NCBI RefSeq assembly: GCF_006542765.1 | Contig: NZ_SKCD01000028.1 | Span: forward strand, 1 to 64,000 | Direction: 5' to 3' | DNA length: 64,000 bases | Source of the DNA: Paenibacillus luteus | Lineage (GTDB): Bacteria; Bacillota; Bacilli; Paenibacillales; Paenibacillaceae | Shown here: piece by piece, positions 25,188 through 35,161 of the stretch | Layout: every line of letters begins with the position of its first letter | Numbering within the stretch: position 1 is the first letter of the stretch | Position numbers and translations under genes: made by a program | The notes under the pieces: model-generated | The model's input: the letters and a program-made list of their open reading frames with translations, nothing else | What the model was told of the DNA's origin: nothing | The model's database searches: none

Positions 25188-25787
25188 ATGTCGAATCATT
25201 ATTACTCTCAGAGTCCGGATGTGAAGCATAATCGTAAGGTTCATGAAGTGTCTCTTCGCGGCTATTCTTTCCGATTTATGACGGATGCCGGCGTTTTCTC
25301 GAAATCAGGTGTCGATTATGGCAGCCAGGTTTTAATAGATGTATTAGAGATAGATGCTGCTGCAAAGGTACTTGATGTCGGATGCGGCTACGGGCCAATT
25401 GGTCTTACAGCGGCGAAGCTTGCGGAGCATGGACATGTGACCATGATCGATATCAATGAAAGAGCAGTTGAGCTCTCCATTGAAAATGCGAAGTTAAATG
25501 CGATTTCGAACGTAACCGTATTACAAAGCGATGTATATGAATCTGTTCGTCATTTAAAGTTTGATGTTATTATTACAAACCCTCCCATTCGCGCTGGCAA
25601 AGCGGTGGTCCACCGGATTTTTGAGGAAGGCTACGAATTGCTGGAGCAAGGCGGCAGTATGTGGGTTGTTATTCAGAAAAAACAAGGGGCGCCTTCGACG
25701 CAAGCGAAGCTGGAGTTGTTGTTCAGTGAAGTGGAAGAGGTCACCAAGGATAAAGGCTATCGCATTTTTCGAGCTGTAAAAGGCTAG
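25188..25787 (+). CDS. Class I SAM-dependent methyltransferase, RsmC-like (YbxB family)
   Basis: A 199-residue methyltransferase. The SAM loop VLDVGCGYGPIGL, the acidic second motif MIDINERAVEL and the target-base motif NPPIRAG are visible. The NPPIR form is typical of RsmC-type 16S rRNA guanine N2 methyltransferases; the N-terminal tandem domain of RsmC is absent. B. subtilis ybxB sits in the same place between rplL and rpoB. Substrate not proven. Confidence 0.85.
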   Translation: MSNHYYSQSPDVKHNRKVHEVSLRGYSFRFMTDAGVFSKSGVDYGSQVLIDVLEIDAAAKVLDVGCGYGPIGLTAAKLAEHGHVTMIDINERAVELSIENAKLNAISNVTVLQSDVYESVRHLKFDVIITNPPIRAGKAVVHRIFEEGYELLEQGGSMWVVIQKKQGAPSTQAKLELLFSEVEEVTKDKGYRIFRAVKG

Positions 25788-26173
25788 TCGAATCAAGCAA
25801 TAGTTGTTTTGAAAATATCTTTGAAAATAGAATTATATTTATTGACTTGACTTTTTAGATATGGTAAAATTATAAAATGTCAGCATTAAATTGGGCTCCA
25901 TCTCTTTAGTTAACTAAAATGTCAAGTGTGAATTTTGAGCGCGGAATGCATAAGTTTTACACATTTGACGTATAATGTTTACGTTTTGGGCAAAATTATT
26001 TGATATGAGACTATCGCGGTCCGCGCTGTGATTGGTTTACTGCCGGAACATGCTCTTTTTTCGAACTATTCGATAAGGGCTTTTCTTTATTTGAGTATAT
26101 AGACGGCTGGTCCGTCTATGGTGACACAGTGAGTAAACGATGCTGTGATACAGACATGAGGGGTGAGGTTAAG
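25788..26173 (+). promoter_or_regulatory. rpoB leader region with promoter
   Basis: TTGACT (25842-25847) with TAAAAT (25865-25870) at 17 bp is the best promoter; an overlapping TTGACT/TATAAA pair lies 5-6 bp further. Another TATAAT at 25971-25976 lacks a good -35. The leader has small hairpins (GCGGTCCGC near 26017; AGACGG/CCGTCT at 26101-26117) and no gene. Confidence 0.55.
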
Positions 26174-29100
26174 TTGGCAGGACAACTTGTTCAGTATGGT
26201 CGGCGCGCGCGCAGAAGCTACGCCAGGATCAACGAGGTGCTGGAAGTCCCGAACCTGATTGAAATCCAACAAAAATCGTATGAAAAGTTTTTGGACAGCG
26301 ATTTAATTGAACTGTTTCAAGACATTTCTCCGATTTCGGACTTTACGGGCAATCTATCGCTTGAGTTTATCGACTATAGCTTGGGCGAACCGAAGTATTC
26401 GGTCGATGAATCAAAAGAGCGCGACGTGACGTATGCGGCTCCTTTACGCGTTAAGGTACGACTTTTCAATAAGGAGACCGGCGAAGTAAAGGAACAAGAA
26501 GTTTTCATGGGTGATTTCCCGCTTATGACAGAGACCGGCACGTTTATTATTAACGGGGCCGAGCGTGTCATAGTCAGCCAATTGGTTCGATCCCCGAGTG
26601 TGTACTTCAGCACGAAGGTCGATAAGAACGGGAAGAAAAATTACACGGCAACGGTTATTCCTAACCGTGGCGCTTGGCTAGAGCTTGAAACGGATGCGAA
26701 AGACATCATCTACGTTCGTATTGACCGGACTCGTAAAATACCGGTAACGGTACTTTTGCGTTCACTTGGTTTCGGTACAGATGCTGAGATTCTTGAGCTT
26801 CTTGGCCATGATGAGTATATCCGCAACACATTAGACAAGGACAACACGGATTCAACCGAGAAAGCGCTGATTGAAATTTATGAGCGCCTTCGTCCGGGCG
26901 AGCCTCCGACTTTGGATAATGCGAAGAGCTTGCTCGTCGCTCGTTTCTTTGATCCAAAACGTTATGACTTGGCCAATGTAGGCCGTTACAAAATAAACAA
27001 AAAACTCCACATCAAGAACCGTTTGTTCAATCAACGGCTCGCGGAAAATTTAGTTGATCCAACGACTGGCGAGATTATCGCTGAATCCGGACAAATGATT
27101 GACCGACGTTTGCTTGATGAAATTCTCGAAAAACTCGAGAAGGATGTTGGATTTAAAACTTATCACGTTGCTAACGGCGTGCTTGATGCTGATAGTATTC
27201 CACTACAAACGATCAGCGTATTCTCTCCATATGACGAAGGCAAAGTTATTAAAGTCATTGCCAATGGGATTATTGATAAATCCGTTAAGCATATCACGCC
27301 TGCGGACATTATTTCTTCCATTAACTACTTTATTAACTTGCTTCATGGCGTAGGCAGCACAGATGATATCGATCACCTGGGTAACCGTCGTCTTCGTTCG
27401 GTAGGCGAGTTGCTTCAAAACCAATTCCGGATTGGTCTATCTCGTATGGAACGTGTCGTTCGCGAGAGAATGTCCATTCAAGACGCGAATGCGATAACGC
27501 CTCAAGCGCTAATCAACATTCGTCCGGTAATTGCATCAATTAAAGAGTTTTTCGGATCCTCGCAGCTTTCCCAGTTTATGGACCAAACGAATCCGCTTGC
27601 TGAACTGACGCATAAGCGTCGTCTGTCTGCTCTCGGACCCGGCGGTTTGACTAGGGAACGCGCGGGCTTTGAAGTGCGTGACGTCCATCACTCCCACTAT
27701 GGGCGGATGTGTCCGATCGAGACGCCAGAGGGACCGAATATCGGTTTGATCAACTCCTTGTCCTCGTTTGCCCGCATTAATGAGTATGGCTTTATTGAAG
27801 CTCCTTACCGTTGGGTAGATCCGAAGACTGGAATCGTTACGGAACAAATCGCTTACTTGACTGCTGATGAGGAAGACAACTACGTCATCGCGCAAGCGAA
27901 TGCGAAGCTGACATCAGAAGACAGGTTTGCCGAAGAAAATACAATCGTGCGTTATAACAAGCAAGCCGATAACATTTTGACAATGCCAAGCGATCGCGTT
28001 GATTACATGGACGTTTCTCCTAAACAGGTAGTATCCGTTGCGACAGCGTTAATTCCATTCCTGGAAAACGATGACTCCAACCGTGCCCTCATGGGATCGA
28101 ACATGCAGCGTCAAGCGGTTCCGCTTCTTATTCCTAGATCGCCACTTGTGGGTACAGGCATGGAGCATAAGGCAGCGAAGGATTCCGGCGTTTGTATCGT
28201 TGCCAAGCATGACGGCATCATCGAGCGTTCATCCGCTAATGAAATATGGCTTCGCCGCGTTGAACAAATTGATGGTAAACCGGTTACTGGTGACTTGGTA
28301 AAACATAAGCTGCACAAGTTTATGCGTTCTAACCAAGGAACATGCATTAACCAACGTCCACTTGTACGCAAGGGTGACGTCATTAAGAAGGGCGATATTC
28401 TTGCTGATGGTCCTTCCACTGAAATGGGCGAATTGGCTCTTGGACGCAACGTAGTCGTTGCCTTCATGACGTGGGAAGGCTACAACTATGAGGATGCGAT
28501 CTTGCTTAGCGAAAAGCTTGTGAAAGAGGATGTTTATACGTCCATTCACATCGAGGAATATGAGTCCGAAGCACGTGATACGAAGCTTGGGCCTGAAGAA
28601 ATTACACGTGACATCCCGAATGTCGGCGAAGAAGCTCTTCGTAACTTAGACGAGCGCGGTATCATTCGTGTCGGTGCTGAAATTGGCGCTGGAGACATCC
28701 TTGTTGGTAAAGTAACGCCGAAGGGTGTAACGGAGCTGACTGCGGAAGAAAGATTGCTGCATGCCATTTTCGGTGAGAAAGCACGTGAAGTGCGTGATAC
28801 ATCGCTGCGCGTACCGCATGGTACAGACGGTATTGTTGTAGACGTTAAAGTATTTACACGTGAGAACGGCGATGAATTGCCGCCTGGCGTTAACCAATTG
28901 GTACGTGCCTACATTGCTCAAAAACGGAAAATTTCCGAAGGCGACAAAATGGCCGGCCGTCATGGTAACAAAGGGGTTATCGCTCGGATCATGCCGGAAG
29001 AAGATATGCCGTTCCTGCCGGATGGCACACCAGTTGAGGTTGTTCTTAACCCACTTGGCGTACCTTCACGGATGAACATCGGTCAAGCGCTTGAGGTTCA

Positions 29101-29719
29101 CCTCGGCATGGCTTGTAAGCATCTTGGCATTCACGCTGCTACGCCAGTATTTGACGGCGCACGTGAGAATGACGTATTCGATACGATGGAAGAAGCAGGC
29201 ATGCAACGTAACGGTAAAACCGTACTTTATGATGGACGGACAGGCGAAAACTTTGAACGTGAAGTAACCGTTGGGGTCATGTACATGATCAAACTGGCGC
29301 ACATGGTCGATGATAAAATCCATGCCCGTTCCACTGGTCCTTACTCACTTGTTACACAACAGCCACTCGGTGGTAAAGCACAGTTTGGTGGTCAACGTTT
29401 CGGGGAGATGGAGGTATGGGCGCTTGAGGCATATGGCGCTGCGTACACGCTTCAAGAAATCTTGACGGTTAAATCCGATGACGTGGTTGGCCGTGTGAAA
29501 ACATACGAATCCATCGTCAAAGGTGAAAACGTACCAGAACCAGGTGTTCCGGAATCGTTCAAAGTTTTGATCAAAGAGCTTCAAAGCTTAGGTATGGACG
29601 TTAAGATCCTGTCCGAGAATGAAGAAGAGATCGAAATGAAAGAAATGGACGATGAAGACGAGGCAACAGGCGATAAGTTAAACCTCAATATTGAAGGTGC
29701 CGAAATCGCTGCTGAATAA
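26174..29719 (+). CDS. rpoB: RNA polymerase beta subunit
   Basis: A 1181-residue catalytic subunit. The rifampicin-binding cluster reads SSQLSQFMDQTNPLAELTHK then RRLSALGPGGL, without the common resistance substitutions. The C-terminal active-centre parts (GDKMAGRHGNKGV and PLGGKAQFGGQRFGEMEVWA cores) are intact. TTG 26174 gives the family start LAGQLVQYGRRARRSYARI-like sequence and follows GGTGAGG; earlier in-frame starts at 26129 and 26156 would add non-conserved residues. An acidic tail ends it. Cotranscribed with rpoC. Confidence 0.96.
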   Translation: MAGQLVQYGRRARRSYARINEVLEVPNLIEIQQKSYEKFLDSDLIELFQDISPISDFTGNLSLEFIDYSLGEPKYSVDESKERDVTYAAPLRVKVRLFNKETGEVKEQEVFMGDFPLMTETGTFIINGAERVIVSQLVRSPSVYFSTKVDKNGKKNYTATVIPNRGAWLELETDAKDIIYVRIDRTRKIPVTVLLRSLGFGTDAEILELLGHDEYIRNTLDKDNTDSTEKALIEIYERLRPGEPPTLDNAKSLLVARFFDPKRYDLANVGRYKINKKLHIKNRLFNQRLAENLVDPTTGEIIAESGQMIDRRLLDEILEKLEKDVGFKTYHVANGVLDADSIPLQTISVFSPYDEGKVIKVIANGIIDKSVKHITPADIISSINYFINLLHGVGSTDDIDHLGNRRLRSVGELLQNQFRIGLSRMERVVRERMSIQDANAITPQALINIRPVIASIKEFFGSSQLSQFMDQTNPLAELTHKRRLSALGPGGLTRERAGFEVRDVHHSHYGRMCPIETPEGPNIGLINSLSSFARINEYGFIEAPYRWVDPKTGIVTEQIAYLTADEEDNYVIAQANAKLTSEDRFAEENTIVRYNKQADNILTMPSDRVDYMDVSPKQVVSVATALIPFLENDDSNRALMGSNMQRQAVPLLIPRSPLVGTGMEHKAAKDSGVCIVAKHDGIIERSSANEIWLRRVEQIDGKPVTGDLVKHKLHKFMRSNQGTCINQRPLVRKGDVIKKGDILADGPSTEMGELALGRNVVVAFMTWEGYNYEDAILLSEKLVKEDVYTSIHIEEYESEARDTKLGPEEITRDIPNVGEEALRNLDERGIIRVGAEIGAGDILVGKVTPKGVTELTAEERLLHAIFGEKAREVRDTSLRVPHGTDGIVVDVKVFTRENGDELPPGVNQLVRAYIAQKRKISEGDKMAGRHGNKGVIARIMPEEDMPFLPDGTPVEVVLNPLGVPSRMNIGQALEVHLGMACKHLGIHAATPVFDGARENDVFDTMEEAGMQRNGKTVLYDGRTGENFEREVTVGVMYMIKLAHMVDDKIHARSTGPYSLVTQQPLGGKAQFGGQRFGEMEVWALEAYGAAYTLQEILTVKSDDVVGRVKTYESIVKGENVPEPGVPESFKVLIKELQSLGMDVKILSENEEEIEMKEMDDEDEATGDKLNLNIEGAEIAAE

Positions 29720-29814
29720 ACTAGTTGCTGGATTCCGTCACTTGGTCACGCGCCTTTGACGGAATCTAGCTGATTAGATAGACATTGTCATACATGACGG
29801 AGGAGGGTTGCTCC

Positions 29815-32800
29815 TTGTTGGACGTGAACAACTTCGAGTATATGAAAATCGGTCTGGCTTCGCCGGATAAAATTCGCTCGTGGTCCCGCGGAGAAGTTAA
29901 AAAACCGGAGACGATCAACTACAGGACCTTAAAACCGGAGAAGGAAGGTCTCTTCTGCGAGAAAATTTTTGGACCTACAAAAGACTGGGAATGTCATTGC
30001 GGTAAATACAAACGTGTACGCTATAAAGGCGTGGTTTGTGATCGTTGTGGCGTAGAGGTAACTCGGGCTAAAGTTCGCCGCGAACGTATGGGCCATATCG
30101 AGCTTGCTGCACCCGTTTCTCATATTTGGTATTTCAAAGGTATTCCAAGCCGCATGGGTCTTGCACTAGATATGTCGCCTCGTTCACTTGAGGAGATTAT
30201 CTACTTTGCATCCTATGTTGTAACGGATCCAGGTGATACGCCACTTGAGAAAAAACAGCTTCTGTCCGAGAAAGAATACCGCAGCTACCGGGAAAAATAC
30301 GGCTATGGTTTCCATGCCGGCATGGGCGCCGAAGCGGTTAAGAAGCTGCTTCAAGATATCGATGTGGATAAAGAATTGGAGCAATTGAAGGAAGAACTGC
30401 GTACAGCACAAGGACAACGACGCAATCGTGCGATCAAACGTCTTGAAGTTGTAGAAGCATTCCGCAACTCCGGGAACGAGCCGGAATGGATGATTCTAGA
30501 CGTGCTTCCAGTCATCCCACCTGAGCTTCGTCCGATGGTACAGCTGGACGGCGGACGTTTTGCAACGTCTGACCTAAATGACCTTTATCGTCGTGTGATT
30601 AACCGGAACAACCGTCTGAAGCGCCTTCTTGATCTGGGTGCTCCTGATATTATCGTGCAAAATGAAAAACGGATGCTGCAGGAAGCGGTTGATGCATTGA
30701 TCGACAACGGTCGTCGCGGTCGCCCTGTTACAGGTCCTGGTAACCGTCCTTTAAAATCCCTCAGCCACATGCTGAAAGGTAAGCAAGGACGTTTCCGTCA
30801 GAACTTGCTCGGTAAACGGGTTGACTATTCTGGTCGTTCGGTTATCGTCGTAGGTCCAAACCTCAAAATGTTCCAGTGCGGCCTTCCGAAGGAAATGGCT
30901 CTGGAATTGTTCAAGCCTTTCGTTATGAAAGAGCTTGTTAATAAAGGCCTCGCACATAACATTAAGAGTGCGAAGCGCAAGGTAGAACGCGTGAGCCCTG
31001 AGGTATGGGATGTTCTTGAGGAAGTCATCAAGGAACACCCAGTATTGCTTAACCGTGCCCCGACGCTCCATAGACTTGGTATTCAAGCATTTGAGCCAAT
31101 TCTAGTTGAAGGTCGCGCGATTAAACTTCACCCGCTCGTATGTACAGCTTACAACGCTGACTTCGACGGTGACCAAATGGCGGTTCACGTTCCGTTGTCC
31201 GCAGAAGCTCAAGCAGAGGCTCGTTTGCTCATGCTGGCATCTGGCAACATCCTTAACCCGAAAGACGGCAAACCGGTCGTTACTCCTTCACAGGATATGG
31301 TTCTAGGAAGCTTCTACTTAACGATGGATAACAAAGAAGCTAAAGGTAGCGGTTCTGTATTCGGAACCATTAACGAAGCAATCTCTGCTTACCAACGTGG
31401 TATTGTTTCTCTGCACGCTAGAATTTTCATTCCAGTGCGCGTACTCAAAAAAGTTAATTTCACGGAGCAACAGCAAAATTCGTTACTCGTAACTACGGTT
31501 GGTAAAATTATCTTCAACGAAATATTCCCTGAAGATTTCCCGTATATCAACGAAGCAACGAAAACCAATTTGCTGCAAGGCACGCCGGATAAATATTTTG
31601 TGTACGAAAAAGGCGCGGATTTGACTAAGTTTATTGAAGTAGCGGATACGCCAGGTGCGGTAGGTAAGGATTACCTTGCTCTACTAATCGCTGAGTGCTT
31701 CCGTAAATATCATACAACGCTTACTGCGCAGCTTCTTGACCGTATTAAGCAGCTTGGTTTTACTTACTCTACGAAGTCTGGTATAACGATCGGCGTAGCT
31801 GACGTTATCATTCCGAAAGAGAAAGATGAAATCATGAAAGCCTCCGATGATAAAGTCGGTACCGTTATGAATCAATACCGTCGTGGTTTGATTACTAATG
31901 AAGAACGTTATGACCGTATCATCAGCATTTGGAGCAAATGTAAAGACGAGATCACCGAAGTTCTTATGAAGTCGATGGATCGTTATAACAACATCATGCT
32001 CATGGTGGACTCCAAAGCACGGGGTAACAAATCACAAATTACACAGCTTGGCGGTATGCGTGGTCTGATGGCCAATCCATCGGGACGTATTATCGAGTTG
32101 CCGATCAAATCGAACTTCCGCGAAGGCCTAACGGTACTCGAGTACTTTATCTCGACTCACGGAGCGCGTAAAGGTTTGGCGGATACAGCACTTCGGACAG
32201 CCGATTCCGGTTACCTGACTCGTCGACTTGTTGACGTTGCGCAAGACGTAATCGTGCGTGAAGAAGATTGTGGTACGGACAAAGGCTTCTCCGTAAGCAA
32301 AATTCAAGACGGTAAAGAGGTTATTGAAGATCTCTATGACCGGATTGAAGGACGCTATGCGTTTGAGACCGTTCGTAATCCAAAAACAGGCGAGATTATA
32401 GTTAACCGCAGCGAGCTTATTGATTCCAATAAAGCTGATGCGATTATCGATGCTGGCGTCGAAAAACTACAAATTCGTTCCGTACTGAGCTGCCGCGCGC
32501 GTCATGGCGTGTGTAAGATCTGTTACGGTCGTAACCTTGCGACTGGCAAGCACGTTGAGATTGGGGAAGCGGTTGGTATTATCGCAGCTCAATCCATCGG
32601 AGAGCCAGGAACACAGCTGACAATGCGTACGTTCCATACGGGCGGCGTTGCCGGCGATGATATTACACAAGGTTTGCCGCGTATCCAAGAGTTGTTCGAG
32701 GCGCGTAATCCGAAAGGTCAAGCGATTATTTCTGAGCTTGACGGTGTAATCAAAGAAATCCGTGAAGCGAAGGACCGTCGTGAAATCGAGGTTCAAGGCG

Positions 32801-33441
32801 AAGCGGAATCCAAAGTGTATGCCGTTACTTATGGTTCGCGTATCCGCGTAACGCAGGGACAACAAATCGAAGCCGGCGATGAGCTGACTGACGGTTCGAT
32901 TGACCCTAAAGATATGCTGCGTATCAAAGGTATCCGTGGCGTTCAAAACTACATTTTGCAAGAAGTACAGCGCGTTTACCGGAACCAAGGGGTTGAGATC
33001 AATGACAAGCACGTTGAAGTCATGATCAAGCAGATGCTCCGCAAAATCCGGATCGTAGACGCTGGCGGTACGACTCTGCTTCCTGGCGCATTTGTTGACA
33101 TTCATGAATATGAGTCGCAAAACCGCGCTGCAATCTTTGCAGATCTTGAGCCTGCTGTTGCAAAACCTGTTTTGCTCGGTATTACGAAGGCTTCACTTGA
33201 AACTGATTCCTTCTTGTCAGCAGCTTCCTTCCAAGAAACAACTCGCGTATTGACTGATGCTGCTATTAAAGGCAAAGTTGACCAGTTGCTTGGACTCAAG
33301 GAAAATGTTATTATCGGTAAGTTGATTCCAGCAGGTACTGGAATGGCGCGTTACCGTAACATTCGCTTTGCTGGCCTTGAAGATGAAGTTGTTACTACTG
33401 CTGAGGGCGAATTGGAAACTGAGGCTGTTACCGTCGATTAA
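29815..33441 (+). CDS. rpoC: RNA polymerase beta' subunit
   Basis: A 1208-residue subunit with the zinc ribbon CHCGKYKR...CDRCGVEV near the start, the catalytic Mg site NADFDGDQMAVH, the bridge and trigger helices (GEPGTQLTMRTFHTGG core) and a second zinc site (CRARHGVCKICYGR core). TTG 29815 after GGAGGAGGG gives the expected start LDVNNFEYMKIGLASPDKI; an upstream ATG at 29785 would read through the ribosome binding site. A hairpin GATTCCGTCA/TGACGGAATC lies in the rpoB-rpoC gap. Confidence 0.96.
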   Translation: MLDVNNFEYMKIGLASPDKIRSWSRGEVKKPETINYRTLKPEKEGLFCEKIFGPTKDWECHCGKYKRVRYKGVVCDRCGVEVTRAKVRRERMGHIELAAPVSHIWYFKGIPSRMGLALDMSPRSLEEIIYFASYVVTDPGDTPLEKKQLLSEKEYRSYREKYGYGFHAGMGAEAVKKLLQDIDVDKELEQLKEELRTAQGQRRNRAIKRLEVVEAFRNSGNEPEWMILDVLPVIPPELRPMVQLDGGRFATSDLNDLYRRVINRNNRLKRLLDLGAPDIIVQNEKRMLQEAVDALIDNGRRGRPVTGPGNRPLKSLSHMLKGKQGRFRQNLLGKRVDYSGRSVIVVGPNLKMFQCGLPKEMALELFKPFVMKELVNKGLAHNIKSAKRKVERVSPEVWDVLEEVIKEHPVLLNRAPTLHRLGIQAFEPILVEGRAIKLHPLVCTAYNADFDGDQMAVHVPLSAEAQAEARLLMLASGNILNPKDGKPVVTPSQDMVLGSFYLTMDNKEAKGSGSVFGTINEAISAYQRGIVSLHARIFIPVRVLKKVNFTEQQQNSLLVTTVGKIIFNEIFPEDFPYINEATKTNLLQGTPDKYFVYEKGADLTKFIEVADTPGAVGKDYLALLIAECFRKYHTTLTAQLLDRIKQLGFTYSTKSGITIGVADVIIPKEKDEIMKASDDKVGTVMNQYRRGLITNEERYDRIISIWSKCKDEITEVLMKSMDRYNNIMLMVDSKARGNKSQITQLGGMRGLMANPSGRIIELPIKSNFREGLTVLEYFISTHGARKGLADTALRTADSGYLTRRLVDVAQDVIVREEDCGTDKGFSVSKIQDGKEVIEDLYDRIEGRYAFETVRNPKTGEIIVNRSELIDSNKADAIIDAGVEKLQIRSVLSCRARHGVCKICYGRNLATGKHVEIGEAVGIIAAQSIGEPGTQLTMRTFHTGGVAGDDITQGLPRIQELFEARNPKGQAIISELDGVIKEIREAKDRREIEVQGEAESKVYAVTYGSRIRVTQGQQIEAGDELTDGSIDPKDMLRIKGIRGVQNYILQEVQRVYRNQGVEINDKHVEVMIKQMLRKIRIVDAGGTTLLPGAFVDIHEYESQNRAAIFADLEPAVAKPVLLGITKASLETDSFLSAASFQETTRVLTDAAIKGKVDQLLGLKENVIIGKLIPAGTGMARYRNIRFAGLEDEVVTTAEGELETEAVTVD

Positions 33442-33490
33442 TCGATGTGGCAGCTAACGTAGCTAATACCTGATGCTAGCATAGATCGAA

Positions 33491-33541
33491 GGAGCGTTGC
33501 ATCTTCCGCTTTCTTAGGATTCGGAAGATGGTCGCTCTTTT
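33491..33541 (+). terminator. Terminator after rpoC
   Basis: GAGCG and CATCTTCCG pair with CGGAAGATG and CGCTC (interrupted stem) and TTTTGTATG follows. Confidence 0.75.
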
Positions 33542-33602
33542 GTATGTTTAAAGTAAGAATTTCATTTACGAAATGTTTGCAAATGAATATCATTGAAATT
33601 TC

Positions 33603-33632
33603 TTGACACAACCACAATGTAGGTGGTACTAT
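33603..33632 (+). promoter_or_regulatory. Promoter of the L7Ae-like gene and str operon
   Basis: TTGACA (33603-33608) and TACTAT (33627-33632), 18-bp spacer. Confidence 0.65.
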
Positions 33633-33663
33633 ATCGAAGTGTGCCTAATTGTGTGATCACTGA

Positions 33664-33918
33664 ATGGAAGAATTGAAGGTGATTTCTATGCAATTCAAAG
33701 TCGGCGCAAAGCAGACGACGAAGATGCTCGAGCACGAAAGGGCTATCGAAGTCTATGTTGCACGCGATGCAGATCCGCAGATGAAAGAGAAGATCATTCA
33801 TCTATGTGAGCGGACGGGAGTTCCAATGAAATGGTTCGATACGATGGAAGACCTTGGGGAAACCTGCGGTATCGATGTCGGAGCCGCTATGGCAGCGCTC
33901 GTTAACGAAGAAGAATAA
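33664..33918 (+). CDS. rplGB: L7Ae-family K-turn-binding protein (YbxF-like)
   Basis: An 84-residue RNA-binding protein of the L7Ae/L30e fold, which binds kink-turn RNA; B. subtilis YbxF sits in the same place before rpsL. The GAKQTTKML helix and CGIDVGAAMAALV end are diagnostic. With the ATG at 33664 the first helix of the fold is complete; an internal ATG at 33688 has a better ribosome binding site (AAGGTGA) but would lose that helix, so the start is uncertain. Confidence 0.85.
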   Translation: MEELKVISMQFKVGAKQTTKMLEHERAIEVYVARDADPQMKEKIIHLCERTGVPMKWFDTMEDLGETCGIDVGAAMAALVNEEE

Positions 33919-34172
33919 TGCAATAACCGTTTTTGTTAGTTGATTATTTAACGATGATTGACTGACGAGAACTTTTGTTTGTTCTTTAATGAACCGCCTG
34001 GATCTGTGGGCTTAATTTTAGGTAAAATGTCTACCATACAAGCGTATACGGCTGTTGCCGTCCTTTGGTGGAAAGAGCTCGTTACGCGAAGAAATATAAG
34101 CGGATTTATAAACGAAGTTTTATAAATACTTATATTTTCAAAAGACATGAATATAGGGAAGGGGGTGGCAAC

Positions 34173-34595
34173 ATGCCAACAATTAACCAGCTAGTCCGTA
34201 AAGGACGCCAAGCGAAAGTCGTTAAATCGAAATCGCCGGCATTGCAAAAAGGTTTCAACGCATTGAAACGTGAAACTACTAACATCAGCGCTCCTCAAAA
34301 ACGCGGTGTGTGCACTCGTGTAGGAACAATGACTCCAAGGAAACCGAACTCCGCACTTCGTAAATATGCTCGTGTTCGTTTAACGAACCGTTTAGAAGTT
34401 ACGGCTTACATTCCGGGTATCGGACACAACTTGCAAGAGCATAGCGTTGTTTTGATCCGTGGTGGTAAAGTAAAAGACTTAGCAGGAGTACGTTATCATA
34501 TCGTTCGCGGCGCACTTGATACTGCGGGTGTTAACAACCGTATGCAAGCTCGTTCGAAATATGGTACGAAACGTCCGAAAGTTAAAAAATCATAA
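34173..34595 (+). CDS. rpsL: 30S ribosomal protein S12, with unusual streptomycin-site residues
   Basis: A 140-residue decoding-centre protein. ATG 34173 follows GGGAAGGGGG. Two otherwise near-invariant positions differ: the motif normally TPKKPNS reads TPRKPNS (Arg56, the E. coli Lys43 position counting Met), and the motif normally KDLPGVRYH reads KDLAGVRYH (Ala104, the E. coli Pro91 position). Both positions are known sites of streptomycin resistance or dependence substitutions; Lys-to-Arg at the first is a classic non-restrictive resistance allele. The remaining sequence is normal. Upstream, ATTTATAAA/TTTTATAAAT (34103-34128) forms a leader hairpin. Confidence 0.96.
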   Translation: MPTINQLVRKGRQAKVVKSKSPALQKGFNALKRETTNISAPQKRGVCTRVGTMTPRKPNSALRKYARVRLTNRLEVTAYIPGIGHNLQEHSVVLIRGGKVKDLAGVRYHIVRGALDTAGVNNRMQARSKYGTKRPKVKKS

Positions 34596-34661
34596 GTATA
34601 ACCCTAACGGGTCATTGAAATGCTAGAAATAGCGACTATTAGAAGAAAGGGGGACTTTCTC

Positions 34662-35132
34662 ATGCCACGCAAAGGTCCTGTAACGAAACGCGATGTGCTT
34701 CCAGATCCGCTGTATAACAGCAAACTGGTAACGCGCCTAATCAACCGCATTATGCTTGACGGTAAAAGAGGCGTTGCACAAACACTATTGTATGATGCTT
34801 TCAAACTGATTCAAGAACGCACGGGTAAAGATCCGATGGAAGTGTTCGAAGCTGCTTTGAAAAATATTATGCCAGTACTTGAGGTTAAAGCACGCCGTGT
34901 CGGCGGTGCAAACTATCAAGTGCCTATCGAAGTTAAACCAGAGCGCCGTACGGCACTTGGTCTTCGTTGGCTCGTGAACTACTCACGTAACCGCGGAGAG
35001 AAAACGATGGAAGAGCGTTTAGCTGCTGAAATCACAGATGCTTCCAATAACACTGGCGCAGCTGTTAAGAAGCGCGAAGATACTCACAAAATGGCTGAAG
35101 CGAACAAAGCGTTTGCTCACTACCGCTGGTAG
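34662..35132 (+). CDS. rpsG: 30S ribosomal protein S7
   Basis: A 156-residue protein that starts assembly of the 30S head and contacts E-site tRNA. MPRKGPVTKRDVLPDP start and the GGANYQVPIEV core are typical. ATG 34662 follows AAGGGGGAC. Middle gene of the rpsL-rpsG-fusA-tuf str operon. Confidence 0.97.
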   Translation: MPRKGPVTKRDVLPDPLYNSKLVTRLINRIMLDGKRGVAQTLLYDAFKLIQERTGKDPMEVFEAALKNIMPVLEVKARRVGGANYQVPIEVKPERRTALGLRWLVNYSRNRGEKTMEERLAAEITDASNNTGAAVKKREDTHKMAEANKAFAHYRW

Positions 35133-35161
35133 AATCTTTACATTCGAGAGGAGACCATTTT

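Noticed and set aside
32467..33120. Minus-strand open frame of 217 residues opposite rpoC
   Set aside because: Antisense of conserved rpoC sequence; composition is that of a shadow frame.
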